NCBI GenBank assembly: GCA_039881145.1
Contig: JAYKKI010000060.1
Span: 9,572,501 to 9,636,500, forward strand
Direction of reading: 5' to 3'
Origin: Druceiella hillmani
Taxonomy: Eukaryota; Arthropoda; Insecta; Lepidoptera; Hepialidae
Length of the DNA stretch: 64,000 nt
The notes under the pieces are model-generated. The model was given only the letters and a program-made list of their open reading frames with translations. It was not told where the DNA came from and ran no database searches. Each line of letters starts with the position of its first letter. The stretch's first letter is position 1. This document shows positions 32,281 to 46,630 of this stretch, one piece after another. The translations under genes were made by a program, and so were the position numbers.

Positions 32281-33080
32281 CTAAAGATCTTGTACATCGT
32301 GAAGTGCCTCGTTAGAGGAATTGGCAGCTGCTGCCATTTTGGAGTTAAGAGTTTTCATCTTGTTTACGGTTTGTCTAAGAGCGTAATTGAAAAGGAATCC
32401 CATGATGCTCTTGGCCTGATCAGACCTGCAGCTAGGATATCCACCGTGAGGTCTCTTAACTTTTACTTCTCCTACAGCAACCAATTTATATAGTTTATCT
32501 GGCTGTCTACGACTTTTATGGCCAATGTAACCAATAACTCGTTGGTAGCAAATGGTTGATGATTTGGCCTTAAATTGGAGTAAATAAAGTATGGTTTTGT
32601 TGGCACTTGTAAATATTATGAATGACATTCTCCTCCAAAATTGTATCACCAACTATCGATCGTCTTCCTGTTCACTATGCGGATTATCTAAGGCTCGGAC
32701 CCATACAGAAAATGGAGAAAACAAGCATTTACACTAATCTCTTCTTGGAAAGCTTTTTCTGTCCAGTCATATTCTATTGAACTTACTGATTGCTGCTTTA
32801 TGCATTACACTTAAATACATCTCTCGATGTCTCCATTGCATTATTTTTGACTACTTATAATAGATTTAATTATATTAATTCCCTTACAGACTTTAATTCC
32901 ACACGTCATAACAATCGCCACCTCTTACTTTGACCATGGTTCTAGTTTTATGTTTATCTTCTGAACATTTCTGTGAATTACTGGTCTGATAATGCGAAGA
33001 GTGTAATATTATCAGCGTATATAAAATTGCTGGTTCATTCAACTCCAATCGCAATGCCTTTTTTCCTTTAACTCCTATCG
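32281..33080 (-). pseudogene. LINE reverse transcriptase, second decayed copy
   Basis: YADNITLFALSDQ (minus strand near 32980-33020) is a reverse transcriptase active-site box with D to N at the second Asp. It is followed by QK.NIKLEPWSK (about 32925) and then the C-terminal part in one open frame (32281-32652). That frame has RVIGYIGHKSRRQPDK, KLVAVGEVKVKRPHGGYP (the usual KRPRGRSP) and SDQAKSIMG. Frameshifts separate the blocks. The 'KLV..GEV.GKRPRGRSP.RW.DQIK' pattern is common in arthropod RTE-like LINE tails. It differs from the tails at 19.9 and 28.8 kb, so at least two LINE families contributed. Confidence 0.8.
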
Positions 33081-33089
33081 CAATGCTTT

Positions 33090-36000
33090 TATAACCTTCC
33101 TCATAATCTATTCTCGGTAGATTTTAAGTAGAAAATGTGGTAAAATTTTGTTTAAGACGTCACGACAAATCAATAGAAATCACTGCATGAAATATCTCCT
33201 CGCAAAATGTCATGCATATACTTCCAAAAAATGGTAGGAAGGAGAGACATAGTGTAATTATAAAAGTCCATAGTTTTATTCCTGATTCTTAAAAATGTTG
33301 ACTTAATAGCGATCACCATATCATTAACCATTTACTATACTAATGTTACAAACAACTAATAAAACTTCCAAAAAGTAAGCGAGCAAAAATTTAGTTTCGA
33401 GAAGAAGTAAAGAAGCCACTTTATTATAATAATAAAACCAAAACAATTGCCTCTTATTTAGTTTTTATATATTGTAACCATTACTCTTTACATTAGTCAC
33501 TAATTTTGAATTATGTTGATGGAAATTTTCAATCTCTATTTAGGTAAACCTCAAAACTTTTACCGAAAAAATTAAAAATAAATGGGAAAGTCTTAATTAC
33601 TAAATTTTAAGACAGATTTAGACAAATTTTAATTTTAGCCTGCACGTATTATATAATTATGTGGCTTCGTGAAAGCACCCATTTTTCACTGATTTGACTT
33701 AACTTTATTTATAATCATTATTACAAATTAGTAGAATTAAATATAACGCTATTCATGTATATCATTATGTTTGAGTTGCGTAGTTTAAGAAGGCCGAAGT
33801 TTAACCTAACTTCAAAACGTATGAGGCAAAACGTGATTGAAATCAAAATAACGAAAAATAATCATATCTCAATTGCATTTTAAGTAGATTCTGACCGAGA
33901 TCACCATAGAATATGGCCATTTTCATTACGAGTCTGCTTAATTTTTAAAACTTTATAATATTTTTTTGGTATCTACAACGATCTCTCATTTACAATGTAT
34001 TGTAATGAAGATGCTTATTTACTTGCCCACCTCCACTTTTCGGGTTGTGAGACGAAGTATAAAACCGAAATACAAGTTGTCAACCACTTTCATTATAAGT
34101 TTAAGTTCGCTAACATTTACCGATATGAATCTGTGTACTTTCCAAATATTTGTTTTTATTTTAATACATTAAATAATATAGAGCAAGGTTTATCGATATT
34201 GTCACAACCCTGCAAATTACAACAGGTCATTGGGGTTTCGACATACTGATTATAATGCATTTTAAGTGATACCTATTTGCGAGACAAGTTCAAGAAAGGG
34301 TATGTTCCTCCCTAATTAATATAAAACTCCTCCTCCCTAATCAATATAAGGAGAACAAAATGACGAATCTAATGGTAATACAGTTGTCTGTAGGGTACAG
34401 TTCTTTATTTTTTTACTTTTACGTTACTTTGTAAATTGTTGATTTTTTTCATGATTTATCGTAAAATCTGGATCTATTTTAAGGCCTTATTTTATTACCC
34501 TTGAGTCTATAACAGATATCCCTTAAAAATGCGATTGTTGTGAATTTATGAAGTATTCGACAATATTTATTTCCTTTATTTTTTTGTATTTAGATTGGCT
34601 TACATACAAAGAGAAGTATTTGTTTAATTCGATACGATAAGACTGTGTGAAAAAGACAACAACTTTTACACCACAGGACGAATGCTATATTAGTTAAAAC
34701 TTTATTTTTAATTAAAGTAATTAAATTGATAAGCAAAGGCTACATATTAAATATAGTCGATCGATATTAGTTATTTTTTGTAAATAAACTTCGTTCGATG
34801 TTGTTGGAATTTTTATTTCACTGACAAATCATTTTATTATTTGATGTATAGAAGTCATTATCGATTCCTGGTATGTTGCAATAACAATACTTATATGCGT
34901 GTCAATGACAGTAGCTGTTCTGTTTTATATTAAAGTTAACATTTTTATTTAAATTTTTGTTCTTTCCTGGCTGTCCATCGTTGAATTGTTTTCTTTTCGT
35001 TCTGAAAAGGGCCAGCTTTTTTAAAAATTATATTTTATTCCTATAACCCGTACCCATTTACAATCGGCCTTCTTGTTCCGAAGGATTGCAGAATTTATCA
35101 AGGCAAAATTACGAGTTTTTACACATATATATTTTTATTTATAATTATTTAAGTGAAGTTAAATTATTACCTTAGTCATTAGCAAAAATCGCTTGAAAAT
35201 ATATTCCGTTTAATGAAGGTTGTGTCAATGGAACTTTAGGCGATTTTTGTCGGAACATTGAGGTCATAATGTAGTATTATCTTTTCTATCCTTATAAGTC
35301 TGATGTTTCATTAGTCTTAGAGATGGGAAAGTCACTTGTATTTAGGTTAAATTAAGAAATGAAAAATTTTCAATACTTGCTATAGTCGACGATTTAGTTC
35401 ATTGATTAAATATAAGATGGCTTTACAATTATGATCTGAAGAATGAATGATAAAAAATAAATTAAAATATAATTTGTATACAATTTTCAAATATCTTAAA
35501 AATTCCTAAAAATTTTACATTTTATGGAAATTTTCTATGTTGCTTTGTAAAGAATTAAAATTTTCTTGATTATTTTAAATAATGATTCCATGAATTCCAT
35601 TTCAAAAGTAAAATAAAACCAAATATACTACTTCACATTTTTACAAATAAAATATAAAATACTTAATGCCATTACTTGTCTGTCATTCTTGTCTTTCTTG
35701 AAGATTAATCTTTTTAGAGCCCTCTTCTGAATCAACAGCGAACGACAAAAATATCAAGAGAGTCACATAAACATTGTATTGTACTGTAATATTGTATTGT
35801 AGGTTACATTTTTATGAGCGTGAATTAGTGAAACCAGTTTTTGACGCTAATTAAATTATATACAAAAATTCATAAGTTAATCATCCCAGAAAAAATACAT
35901 ATAAATAATTTCATTTATTACATTACCTAACAACACTGTTCCTTCGTTTCTTTGTTATTTATAAAAATAAATACTACAGTCATTTCAGCCCTCTTCAACA

Positions 36001-36820
36001 CTCACATAATTATAAGGCTTCACTAATATATGTGTGATAAATGTCTGTATATAAATCATAAATTAAAGACAAGTTATTTATCTGTTACGTTACTACGCCC
36101 TCTACCATCAAGACAAGATTACAAGCATGATAGATTACCGCATTAGTCGTAATGGTACGTTTAGAATAATATACTGACATTTATAAAATTATCTTCACCG
36201 ATGTTTGTCTCCCCATTCTTACTCTGATCTACTTATGTTTCATATTATATTTTCTTTTTCGTACTTTATAATGATAAATATACTTTCTTATGTGTTCGAA
36301 TTTATTTTTACCGGAGATATAAAACTTGAACAAACACCTTTTTTAATATTTGTAATGATTACCTCATTTTTTTGTCTCACATTTATTTCGTATCATCTTT
36401 TGTTATATCTTTTCTAATAATTTTATTTCTGTGCCATTTATTTTGTCTTGCAAAGCAATATTAATTTTCGTGCATAATATTCTGTAATAGAAGCTTCTTA
36501 TATCAAAGTTGAAGTGAGAAAATCTTTCGGGCGGAATTAGTAGTAAATAATTTTCAGTTTCTAATTTCAATTGCAGTAGTAAAACATGCACAAGTACGCC
36601 TCGTTTTATCTGTATTTCAGTAGTATAGTCTTAATTGATATGAAACTCTATTTAACTTGATACGACTTACTGAAAATATATATGTGAAATTTAAAAAATG
36701 TCCAAGTTTTTTTTATATTCCTTTTATACTAAATAAATCTTTAAAAAATTGCTTAAGCCTTACCAAATTTGTTGAACTAGTGCGTGTTAATGATTAAAAT
36801 ACATAATATTTAATAGATTG
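33090..36820. other. AT-rich DNA, no gene seen
   Basis: Overlapping plus frames at 33966-34249 are short and unfamiliar. The hydrophobic plus frame at 36205-36417 lacks a recognisable domain. I found no repeat structure tying this part to the array that begins near 36.83 kb. Confidence 0.45.
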
Positions 36821-37553
36821 AACAGAGAAAATGTTATGTCGTTTTAGTTCAATTTTGTTGTTACTTGAAGATTTTTCCGTATGTTCTGAAACCACAGTCG
36901 AAAAGAATTTATGTTGCAATGAAACGCAATTATTGCGCATTTTTTAAATATTAATAACAAAATAGTAATATACTGTCAGTACAATTTCAAATAAATATAT
37001 AAGTCGTCAAACAGCGAAACACAAAACTCTTTATACGGCAAAAAGGAAATATCAACCAGGTCTGTTGGATCAGCACCGAAAAAGTTAAAAAAAAACTAAT
37101 TTAATAAAGCTATAATAATATTGGAATATGTCCATATTATATTTGTGAACCTGATTTTATATATGTAGCACATTATATATTTTTTGTAATTTTCACCACA
37201 TTGATGTCCTTGACTGGTTGGTAAAAGTGCTATTCAAAAATATATGATTAATGTATCATGCGTTCATGACTTTTCCATTTCGATTTTTCAAAAAATCTAT
37301 ATGTAAAGAATATGTTTATTTTCTTAGTCACTGTAACGCTTAGTTCTTATTCTTGTTTTTATTTTGTTTTTATATCCTGTTATAACACTTCATTCTGGTC
37401 AATAAAAAATTAAACTCAACTAACAATTCGACCTGACTGAACATAAGATAATTTAAATAAAATAAATAGTAATACTTCATAAATATTTAGGTATAGTGTA
37501 ACACTATTTATGAGAGAAAAGTATGAATTGGTCATATAAATAATAACTGTACT

Positions 37554-37865
37554 TTAAGAGATATCAATTTTTTCGCATCTACCTGTACACCTTACAATAT
37601 CGTTATTATCCTTATGAAAATAGCTCTTACTAAATATCTTAAAATTGTAAATATGCAAGATAAAAATAAGGAAAAGATTAAAGCACAGAACGGATGATGG
37701 AACTCGGCTTTTAATGTGAGGCTCAAAGCAGAAATTTTGAAGATTATTAATCGTCCCAAAGTTACACCGTATAGGAACTGCGTTATTACACTTTAAAATT
37801 TTCTTTTTAATCTTGTTTTCAGATGTAAGTGGATTGGTAAAATCATATTTATTTTTATAAATCAT
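37554..37865. other. Conserved island (unit 1 copy) shared with 51.4 kb
   Basis: This island matches 51370-51660 well (AACGGATGATGGAACTCGGCT against ACGGATGACAGAACTCGGCT, then CAAA..GAAA..TTTG and ATCATATTTATTTTT). The minus strand is open for 103 codons here, and the peptide core CNFGTINNLQN...SRVPSSVLCF has a counterpart CNFRPINNL.N...SRVLSSVLRF in unit 2, with a stop. The plus strand reads TDDGTRLLM.GSKQKF here and TDDRTRLLGRGPNGNTF in unit 2, reminiscent of a FLYWCH start. Which strand was coding, if either, is not settled. Confidence 0.4.
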
Positions 37866-38830
37866 TTTTCTCCCTAAATACGAAAATGATGGAAAATTTA
37901 ACTTTTCGTAACTTGGTTGTAATTTATTTTCGTGCCATCTAAAAAATAAAGTAATCTATCAAGAAAGAAATTTTAGTTTTCCAAAGAATTTTAAAAATTT
38001 TGTATTGTATTATAATTTCCTGCTGGATTAAATTGAGCGATACATCCTTTTGTTTAGGAAGCTATAACACATATTAGCTATTTAAAATATATGTGACATT
38101 CAAACAGTAGGAAAGACACTTAATGTGAAATGATCTTAAAGTACCCTATTCGTTTCTACTCTATAATGTGTTAAATTGTCTTAATAATTATTTATTATTA
38201 GACACACATTTTAGGCATTAATTACTAATAGCTTCGAATTGCTGTTTGAAATACCCCTCATTACCCATCGAGTCTCCTACCTTTCAATGTCGGCTGTCAA
38301 ATATTATAATAATTTGAAATACCCAATAAAAAATTACGTGAGTTACATTTTTAAGCATAATTTTAATGAAATTTGGAAAAGAACTGTTCATTTAATCAAG
38401 ATTAGAAACAGTGTTATAGTTATTATAGCTAATATCTAGCAATGTCCTACAGTACTTATACAAAGATATAGCAAAGTTTGTAAAAAGAAAACATATAAAA
38501 TTAGGGGAAATATAATTTAAATCAGAACCCAAATTTACTGAACAGCATAGTGTCATGAACGTAAATATTGATATTAAGCAAAAGAACGTAAGTAATTTAA
38601 ACTGAAGGTGTTGGAGAACATGAAATTCTTACAAAATGTCTATATGTACATATATTATCTATTTCAGTTAGGATGTATCGCTTAATGGGTAGTTTGACCT
38701 TTAATACAACTGCTGAAAATGGTGTTGAATAGAATTTCCAGTTGCAAATAATTTGTTCTAAATGTGTATATCCCCGAATAGTTAGTGGTTAGAAAGAAAG
38801 AAGGTAGTAATTCCAATAAAACAGACTTGG

Positions 38831-38865
38831 AAAAAAAAATAAAAAAAGAAAAAAAAAAAAAAAAG

Positions 38866-38868
<3 letters not shown>
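38831..38868. repeat. A-rich tract
   Basis: A run of A with occasional T or G leads directly into the (AT)n array. Confidence 0.9.

Positions 38869-38933
<65 letters not shown>
38869..38933. repeat. (AT)n microsatellite
   Basis: About 32 uninterrupted AT dinucleotides. It has no counterpart at the same place in units 2 or 3. Confidence 0.97.
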
Positions 38934-38935
<2 letters not shown>

Positions 38936-40779
38936 GTAGTATGCGTAGTATGATTAAAATTTTATTCCAATTTTACTACAAATATTGAAAATAATCATGA
39001 ACCGTATGACGCCATTGAATAAAAAATAAGACAGAACAGACTTCACATAGAAATTCTCTGAACACGCAAACGTTGAAATCAGAATTAATTGTTTTTGAAA
39101 GGTTTGAAATTAAATAATTGTTCATTTTAAACCCTAAATGAAGATGTAACTACATCGACTTGGAAATATATAACTAGTGCTATATATTATCCAAGTAATA
39201 TGATCAACTCGGTTCAATATAACATTGTATAATCTTCTAATTTTGCTTATATTTAAATTGCTCTGACGTTTGAATTCCGGGTATTGATAGAAGTTAGTCG
39301 TAATTCAATTGAATTACAATCAACTTCACATTAGATGAAATTACGATATATTTGATATATACCTGGCGTTTTTTTTTATATAAAAGTCAGGTCCTTAAAT
39401 AATATGTTTACTCTATTTCACTAATATATAATTTATTTCAAACTTTCACAAAAATAATATATTTAATTCCTCAAATATCCTCTTGGATCATTTCTTTGTC
39501 TTTCTTTGTCATAAATATTTCTAGAAGTTGAAAGACCGCTTCACAAACAATTTAAACTTTATTCGTTCCAAACTCTTCATTAACTCAAGGGATACGTTAA
39601 TACGGAATTCATCTAAAGCCACCTAATTTTTTTAATAAATTACCCAGTGGTATTTAAATGAATATTAGAGATCGTAAAGTTTATCCGTCATACGACTTTA
39701 TTTAATTAAGTTGTTTATTTAATATGCAACTTAAACGTAAAATCTTATCCATTCATGTAAATAATCCTAATTTATTTTGTAAATTGGAGTTTCTTTCATT
39801 CGATATATTTTTAATCTCCTATTATATTTTTAAAATCTGAATTTAAAATAGTTTATGTCAACTCATAGATACGTCATATGAAAAGAACAGTATATTTACT
39901 AAGAAATAATACAAGATTTATCTAATACAATACTTTTTGCTAAAAAACGTAACAAAAATATTATCAAGTATCAAAGTTTCTTCAAATGGAAAACCATGTC
40001 ATATTGTCAAGTATTCATTGCAATAAATTCAAAGAATCCTTTAGTTTGTGAAATAAGTCGCCTACGTTTGCTATCATAATTATGTACAGGTGTACGTATA
40101 TGATGCAGATAAATGTAATACTCATAAAGTTATACATAAAAAAATATGGCATATATTTTTGCTATATTTTAATTTCAATGAAAAAAAGAACTTGCATTAC
40201 GAATTAAAATGGTCCTTCTATTCATAAACATTATTGATAACGCATACTCACGTATAAATCATTGGTACCTATCTGGACTGAGCTCCATTCAATACAAAAC
40301 TCTTTGGAAACGTAAGCCAATTTTCGACAGAAATTTGTTTGAAATAATATTTCCTTTGGAATAGTTTTAAGTATTATGTTTTATTGAGAAGTTTTAGTTA
40401 ATTTTATCGGTTGGAAATAACAATTTTCTTGTCTTTTTAAACATATTATATGTTCACATTTCTGGAAGCAAAAATAAATATTGCAATGGCGTATACAGGG
40501 TAATAACTTTTTATAAATTTATATTTGATTTGTATTTAATTTGATTTATGAAATTAATATTTGATTTGAATTTCATTCATATCTTTCTCAAATATTTAAA
40601 TATTTTTCATACGCATTTTGAAAGTAATTCAATCAATTAACAGTCCTAATTCCTTTTTTAATGAATACTTATTACTAACTGCGCATCATTCACTGAAATT
40701 AGCTTCCACCCCAACCTCTATGAAGTACTTTTCCGTAAGTCTATCCTAATACTCGTGCCACACAAACTTTTCTGAGTAG

Positions 40780-40809
40780 TTTTCTTTTTCGATATTCCGA
40801 AAAAGAAAA
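40780..40809. repeat. Perfect 12-bp hairpin
   Basis: TTTTCTTTTTCG and CGAAAAAGAAAA pair exactly around ATATTC. It lies in an island shared with unit 3, where only one arm (CTCTTCGATAATCC..) is recognisable. Confidence 0.55.
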
Positions 40810-42029
40810 AGTTTTTTCTGAACTTGTCAATATATCTTATAAATATATCTTTGCCACAATTTCTTGTTCAAATTTTGTATGAGGTATATTTTAGTATAAC
40901 ATAAAAAAATTCGTTACTTAATTACACGATATTAGATGCTTTTTCGTGTTCATCATCACGAAAATTAAAGTAAAAATGTAATGTTGTTAACGATGTACGG
41001 GTAAAACTTTATTATAATATGGAAAAAACTAATACACGTGTTTAGGCTAACATCATTTCATTTAATCACTATACTTGGGTTAAAGTTTCAGCAAACACAA
41101 GCGCTGGAAAATTTAGCTTTACGGAGATTCAATAGTCGCTAATGAAAAGTTTTTGAATATGGTATAGTCTTTTTGTAAACATTTTGGTCAAACGAAGAAA
41201 TATAACGTTAATTCAAGCGCTGAGATAAAGGAATATAATATCTTACTAAATATCTTTTATTCATCAGATTTTACCTTATATTTCTGATTCTTCAAAACCA
41301 AATCTGCAGACTTTCTTCATGGTCGGTAGTCAAAAGTGTTGTTTATGATATTCTTCGGCTGACGTTAGTTTTCGACTTTATCGAAAACAATCTCCCTTCG
41401 CTATTCCCCAACCTCATTATCAGTGGGTACAAATTATATTAATTATATATTCAAAACAAAAAAAGTTTTATTTACTATAATTTATAGATAAGCAAGAATT
41501 TGCAAACCCATACTTAATCAAATAATACAATCATTCTCAAAATGAAAGCATGGTCATTACGTATTGGCATTTTAGGCATGACATATTAGCATTTCTTCAT
41601 ATTGTCATTGTTTAGGTTGCTAAATTTAAAGAAGCCAATGATATAATACATAATATGTAGTGTTCATTAGTCTCAGTAAGAAATAGAAAAATTAATGAAA
41701 ACGGCAAAATTTTGTCTGTTAATCACACAATCTATAAAAAGTAATGAACACCCACGCCATAAAAAAAATTTAGTATTTATTCACCGCAACGAATAGCGTT
41801 CACTTGCTTGATATTTAAAATTTAAATTCATAATAAAAAAGACAAACCAAGGTCATTTTTAATCTCTTCACCAATGTTTCAGATCTATTTTAATATCTGT
41901 TTTGTCATCATACTTTTTAAACGCAGAGATCAAAGATTTTTATCCCTTTAAACTATATATTATTAACGGTGTATCACTTTTCTAAATGAGTTATTATGTT
42001 TATTTAATTGGTTTAAAGTCCTCTTTACA

Positions 42030-45000
42030 AATAATTGCGTTGTATATTATATATTCTTTTGCAACATTCAAATGATCTGTAGAATTAGAATTATTTCTGT
42101 TGTTAATTGTTAAATATTTAATAGTATTCTGTTATAACCAAGAGTTAGTAATAAATAAATATTAAGTTATTTTCCTACAAAACGAGTGCTTTAATCGAAA
42201 TAACATAAACAGAAAATTTTGGAAAATTGTACTTGAACGGCCCAGAGTGGCGAGCTACAACAAAGTAATCCTGCTCGTATAAAAGTTCCGTTTTTTTTTT
42301 TCATTTTGAATAACGAAATCACAAAAACGGAAAAATGTATTCAGAGCATGGGCAAAGTAGGGATCTGTAATTGCACTTACCATCTGAAATTCTTTATGCA
42401 TTTAAACCGAAATAATTTTAATTCGATCTAGAACTTTGATTTAGAACTTTTCTAGATTTTTCCAACCGATGTTGGAAATGTTAGAGGAAGAATACATGCA
42501 CATCGTATGGAAACTCAATAATTTGCAAATTAAATTTAAAAATGAAAAATAATAAATAGTACATTATTCTTATTTAAAAGGCCTGTGAAATGGTATCCTA
42601 GCCATGGGCTGCGCAAAAGACTAATATTTCAACGCTCATATATATCGAAGCTCAAAAGGTATTTCGAAAAATTAACTCGCTACAAGTATATTTAGAAAAT
42701 ATTAATACTTTTTTTTGTTATGGCCATTTAAATTAAAACACTCGTTTTATTGATATTAAACATTCCTTGCTTAAGGCCAGTTTCACCACTTCCCCAACCT
42801 TCGATTTATTTCGCATTTGTTCAAGTCTTGAATGATAGAATATTTTAAACAAACTTAATGGAAAACTTAGTTAGAAAGTTACGTAAGAAAGATATGTAAT
42901 CAAATTTTTCAATTTGTTCCCTCAATAATATTATTATTTTCCTGAACAAATGTCACTTTTCAAATGGTTGAAAATCCATGAACGACGACTAATTCACTTA
43001 CGCCTTTCTTTAATATATTAAAAACTAATTAGAGTAAAAATTATCTCATTACCAGATTTAAAAACTTGCGCACTCGCGGTCTCGGGTTACGTTCTGAAAG
43101 CGCCAACGTACTGCGTATAAATTAATGTAAAAAACTACCGCGCTTATTGGAAAATTGACTTGTCAGATATAATACTCATAATAAATCAGTTCCTTATTTC
43201 TTTTTCCGTATAACGTTTCAAACAACAACAGCATTTTATTATTATATGGTTATGTAAGTCTGTCAGAAAATAATGAACATTAAATATGTGGTAGAAATAA
43301 TGTCTATCAAGTTATTTACTTACATTAAAGTTTTAAAATAAAATCGGTTTACAAATCGTTAATATTTCAATAGTTGTCTGAAACCAAACCGTTTTGCATT
43401 TAAAGAAAATTCGTCATTTATTTTAACATCATTCCAGTAAATTTATAAAACCAATGAAAGGGAGTACTTCCTTCCGTTTATGAGTTTCTCTTTTAATCGC
43501 CTTCTCGTTGGCAATAATAAAAATTTATTACCAAAGCGAAATTAATAACAATTTTTCTGGTTTTCTTACGTAAGAAAGGAAACATTTCTTTAATGTTTGT
43601 GAAGGTTTCACGTTAAGCGTCCTTTTTCTCTTTGCTTTGTAAAGAGTGAAGTTGAATAAGTGTTGAAATAGTAATGCAGTATTTTCAACGTTCATCGTGT
43701 CATAATTACTTTATATGAAACATTTTTTATAGGACACAAATAAAATTTTCCAAAGGTTCGTTTTACATATTCAAGAAGAAATCTTTCTAATAAGAGAAAA
43801 TTTGAAAATTGCATTGAAAACATTTACTTACCTTTCTTGACTCGGTTTAAATATATAAGTAATAAGTTATTACGTAATAAACGCACCGGCTTTTCCAGCG
43901 ATTTTTGGAATATTACAGAAAATTTTCGAACACCAAACACCACATTTTTATATATATTTCCAGAGGTAGAGTATATAAATGCGCGGTGTTTGATCTATTA
44001 TGCAGTTACCAAATTATTTTTGTTGGCTAAAGAACAAACAAAATATAGAAATTTTGCTAAGAGAACATAGAGTGCTCATGTTTCACAAATTCCTTTTAGA
44101 GCGAAAAGAGAACAAAGCAATGCGCAGTACATGCACAAGCTCGCATGACGCAACTGAGTATTAATTCTAAAGATTCCAAATATATTGTTATCTATTTAAT
44201 AATGTTCCTACAAAGTAATCATTTAAGTTTGATTCAATAAAATTTTAAGATACTTTATTGAAGCAGTATCCATGTTAATCTGCTTTTTCTGACAGGCCTA
44301 ACCCCATTCTCTTATGGAAAAAACAATTTTATGTTTTAGAACAGAAGTTAAAATATCCTGTTTGTCTATCATATGGGCTAATACTCTTTCGACTTCAGAA
44401 ATATACATGGAGTTACTCTCTTTTCTTTTGTTGTCTTTACCTACCCTTATAGACTCCCGATCTAATAACCTACGACTACTACGTGTTTTGCTGGGTCCAT
44501 AATTATTTATGCGTTAAACAATTTAATTTTAAATTAAACTTTCTCAATTTTTTCATTAAAATCGCAAAAAGTTATAGGGAATAATTGTAACTCTGCGTAA
44601 CCACTAGAACTCAGTGCATATTACGATTGTGTTATGTATTTAAAGACTAATTTAATTAATTTCAGGTAATAATAAAATAACTGATGTGGCAGGTTTATTT
44701 TTAAACTTCATATTATTCACTATTTTGTAGTTCTTAATTCTAAATAACTTTTACCAAGACACGAAAATGATCAAGTGTTATAAAATTTCATTTCTAAATT
44801 ATCATATTTTAAAATAAAATAAATTTAAAATGACGTCATAAATTTTAGATTAAATATCAGCACAGCATGATGAGTTTAACAAGCATTTTAATGTCATTTT
44901 ATAAATAGTTTGTCATTGTAAAAGTATTTTGCTTTTTAAAAATTTATACTTTACAAATTTGTTCAGAATCTCCATAATATCAAAGAAAAGAGGTACATTT

Positions 45001-45680
45001 CAATTCATCGCTTCAAGAATATATAGGTACTAAGATCTGGCCAGTTAGCATCGCTATACTTTGTTTCCAACTATTATTTTACTTTCACCCGTTTATCTGC
45101 CGTTACATTTTCCGAGAAAGTTGACTATTACAGCAATTTTATAGCGAAATGCTACAAAATTAAAAGAAAATAACATTTTCTGCCTGAAGAACGGGAATTG
45201 TTTTTGATAATTAAAACTTTTAAAGTACTTTTTTCATTAGGTTCGAATTCTACAATTCATTAGTTCGAATTCATTGTATCCATTGAAATAGTATTTTTAT
45301 GAGTAAACTTGATTTGTTTTTTTTATTATAACCGGAAGTCGTTATTCGTTAAAAAGGTAATAAGTCGATTAAGGTAACTATACTATAATAAAATGTAAAT
45401 ACATACAGTTTGAAACTAGTAATAAAATCAATAGGATGTGAATAAAAAGATATCAAAATTACTTCACTTTTTTAAATTTGCCCGCCAGAAACATAAATGC
45501 GTTAAAACTGAATAATACTACGAAATAAGATTTTTATATGCAGGTATACAAAATTATTAGTTATAATTATGTTGAAAGCTCAAAAATTAAAATATGTCCA
45601 AATAATATTATTTATTGAAAGAATACTATTACAGAACCATTGTATTACGTAAATAATTGTAGAGCTAAATTGACTTAATT
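42030..45680. other. Unit 1 interior, no gene seen
   Basis: A short plus-strand patch at 42230-42300 reads NGPEWRATTK then SCSYKSS, loosely like the W.C....C part of a zinc finger but with stops. The plus frames at 43837-44070 and 44314-44502 are unremarkable. No other structure is seen. Confidence 0.4.
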
Positions 45681-46630
45681 ATATATCGGAAATAAATTAA
45701 GTTCATAAATTTTACATCTAGCTTAATAAAAATATTAAAAGATGGCATGAAACATGAACTGTTAAATTCTAAGTGCGACTTCAAAGGTTGTATTTGTAAA
45801 GTTATTTGTCTATACATTTTGTGTTGATTATATTTAAAACAAAACAGCCTTTTCTTCTAATATTATTTTTTTAAATTTTGGTTGCTTTTTTGTTAATTTA
45901 CTTTTTTGTTTTTTTTTTCAAAAGTACTGTGTTTAAAAGCTACATGCAAAAATGGATTGCTGGAATAGCCCCTAAAAATTCTTCGACATTGACTCAATTT
46001 CATAACAACACAATGAAGTGTGTTTTACCTTACCATTTTTATGTTTAATTCAAGTTACACACATTAAGAACTCTGTGGTTTCATCTGAATAAATACTTTC
46101 AGTGCTAAGAAGAAATTTACTCTTTACTTTCTTTGTTTTGTTTTTATATCTTTCGTTCTTAACTATTTTTAAAATATTCTTTGTTCCAAAAAAAAATATA
46201 GATTAGGTAATATTTTACAGCTAAAAGACAACACTTTCAGTGTTTGTTCACAATTTTCATGATCAGACCTTTTCTTTTCGATTAAGATGTAATTGTTACT
46301 AACGTATTGCTGATACAATATAAAATAGTAAGAGAACGGAACAATAGCAGAAGAAATAGAAAAGAAGAAGAAGAATAGAAACTATGGGAAGGGACTCTTT
46401 CCCTCTCTTTCTTTTAGAATATTGTTACATATATCTCAATTTAAATTTTGGACAATTTGTTAACAATAATATAGTTCACAGGAATTTTCTTGACACTTAT
46501 ATCTCTCTATTTTAAATACTTGGGAAAAGTATTTGTTTTTTTATTTTGATTATAAAAAAAAATTTCTTCGTATTTTAAATTATTTCCGGAATCATTTTGA
46601 TTCTAAGGCTAAAAAAAGTTTTTCATTTGT

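Noticed and set aside
38785..38988. Lys-rich then Ile-Tyr-rich open frame
   Set aside because: It is translation of an A-rich tract plus (AT)n. The frames at 53899-54081 have the same cause.
45239..45251. GGTTCGAATTC as a tRNA B box
   Set aside because: No A box or acceptor stem can be placed upstream, and no cloverleaf forms.
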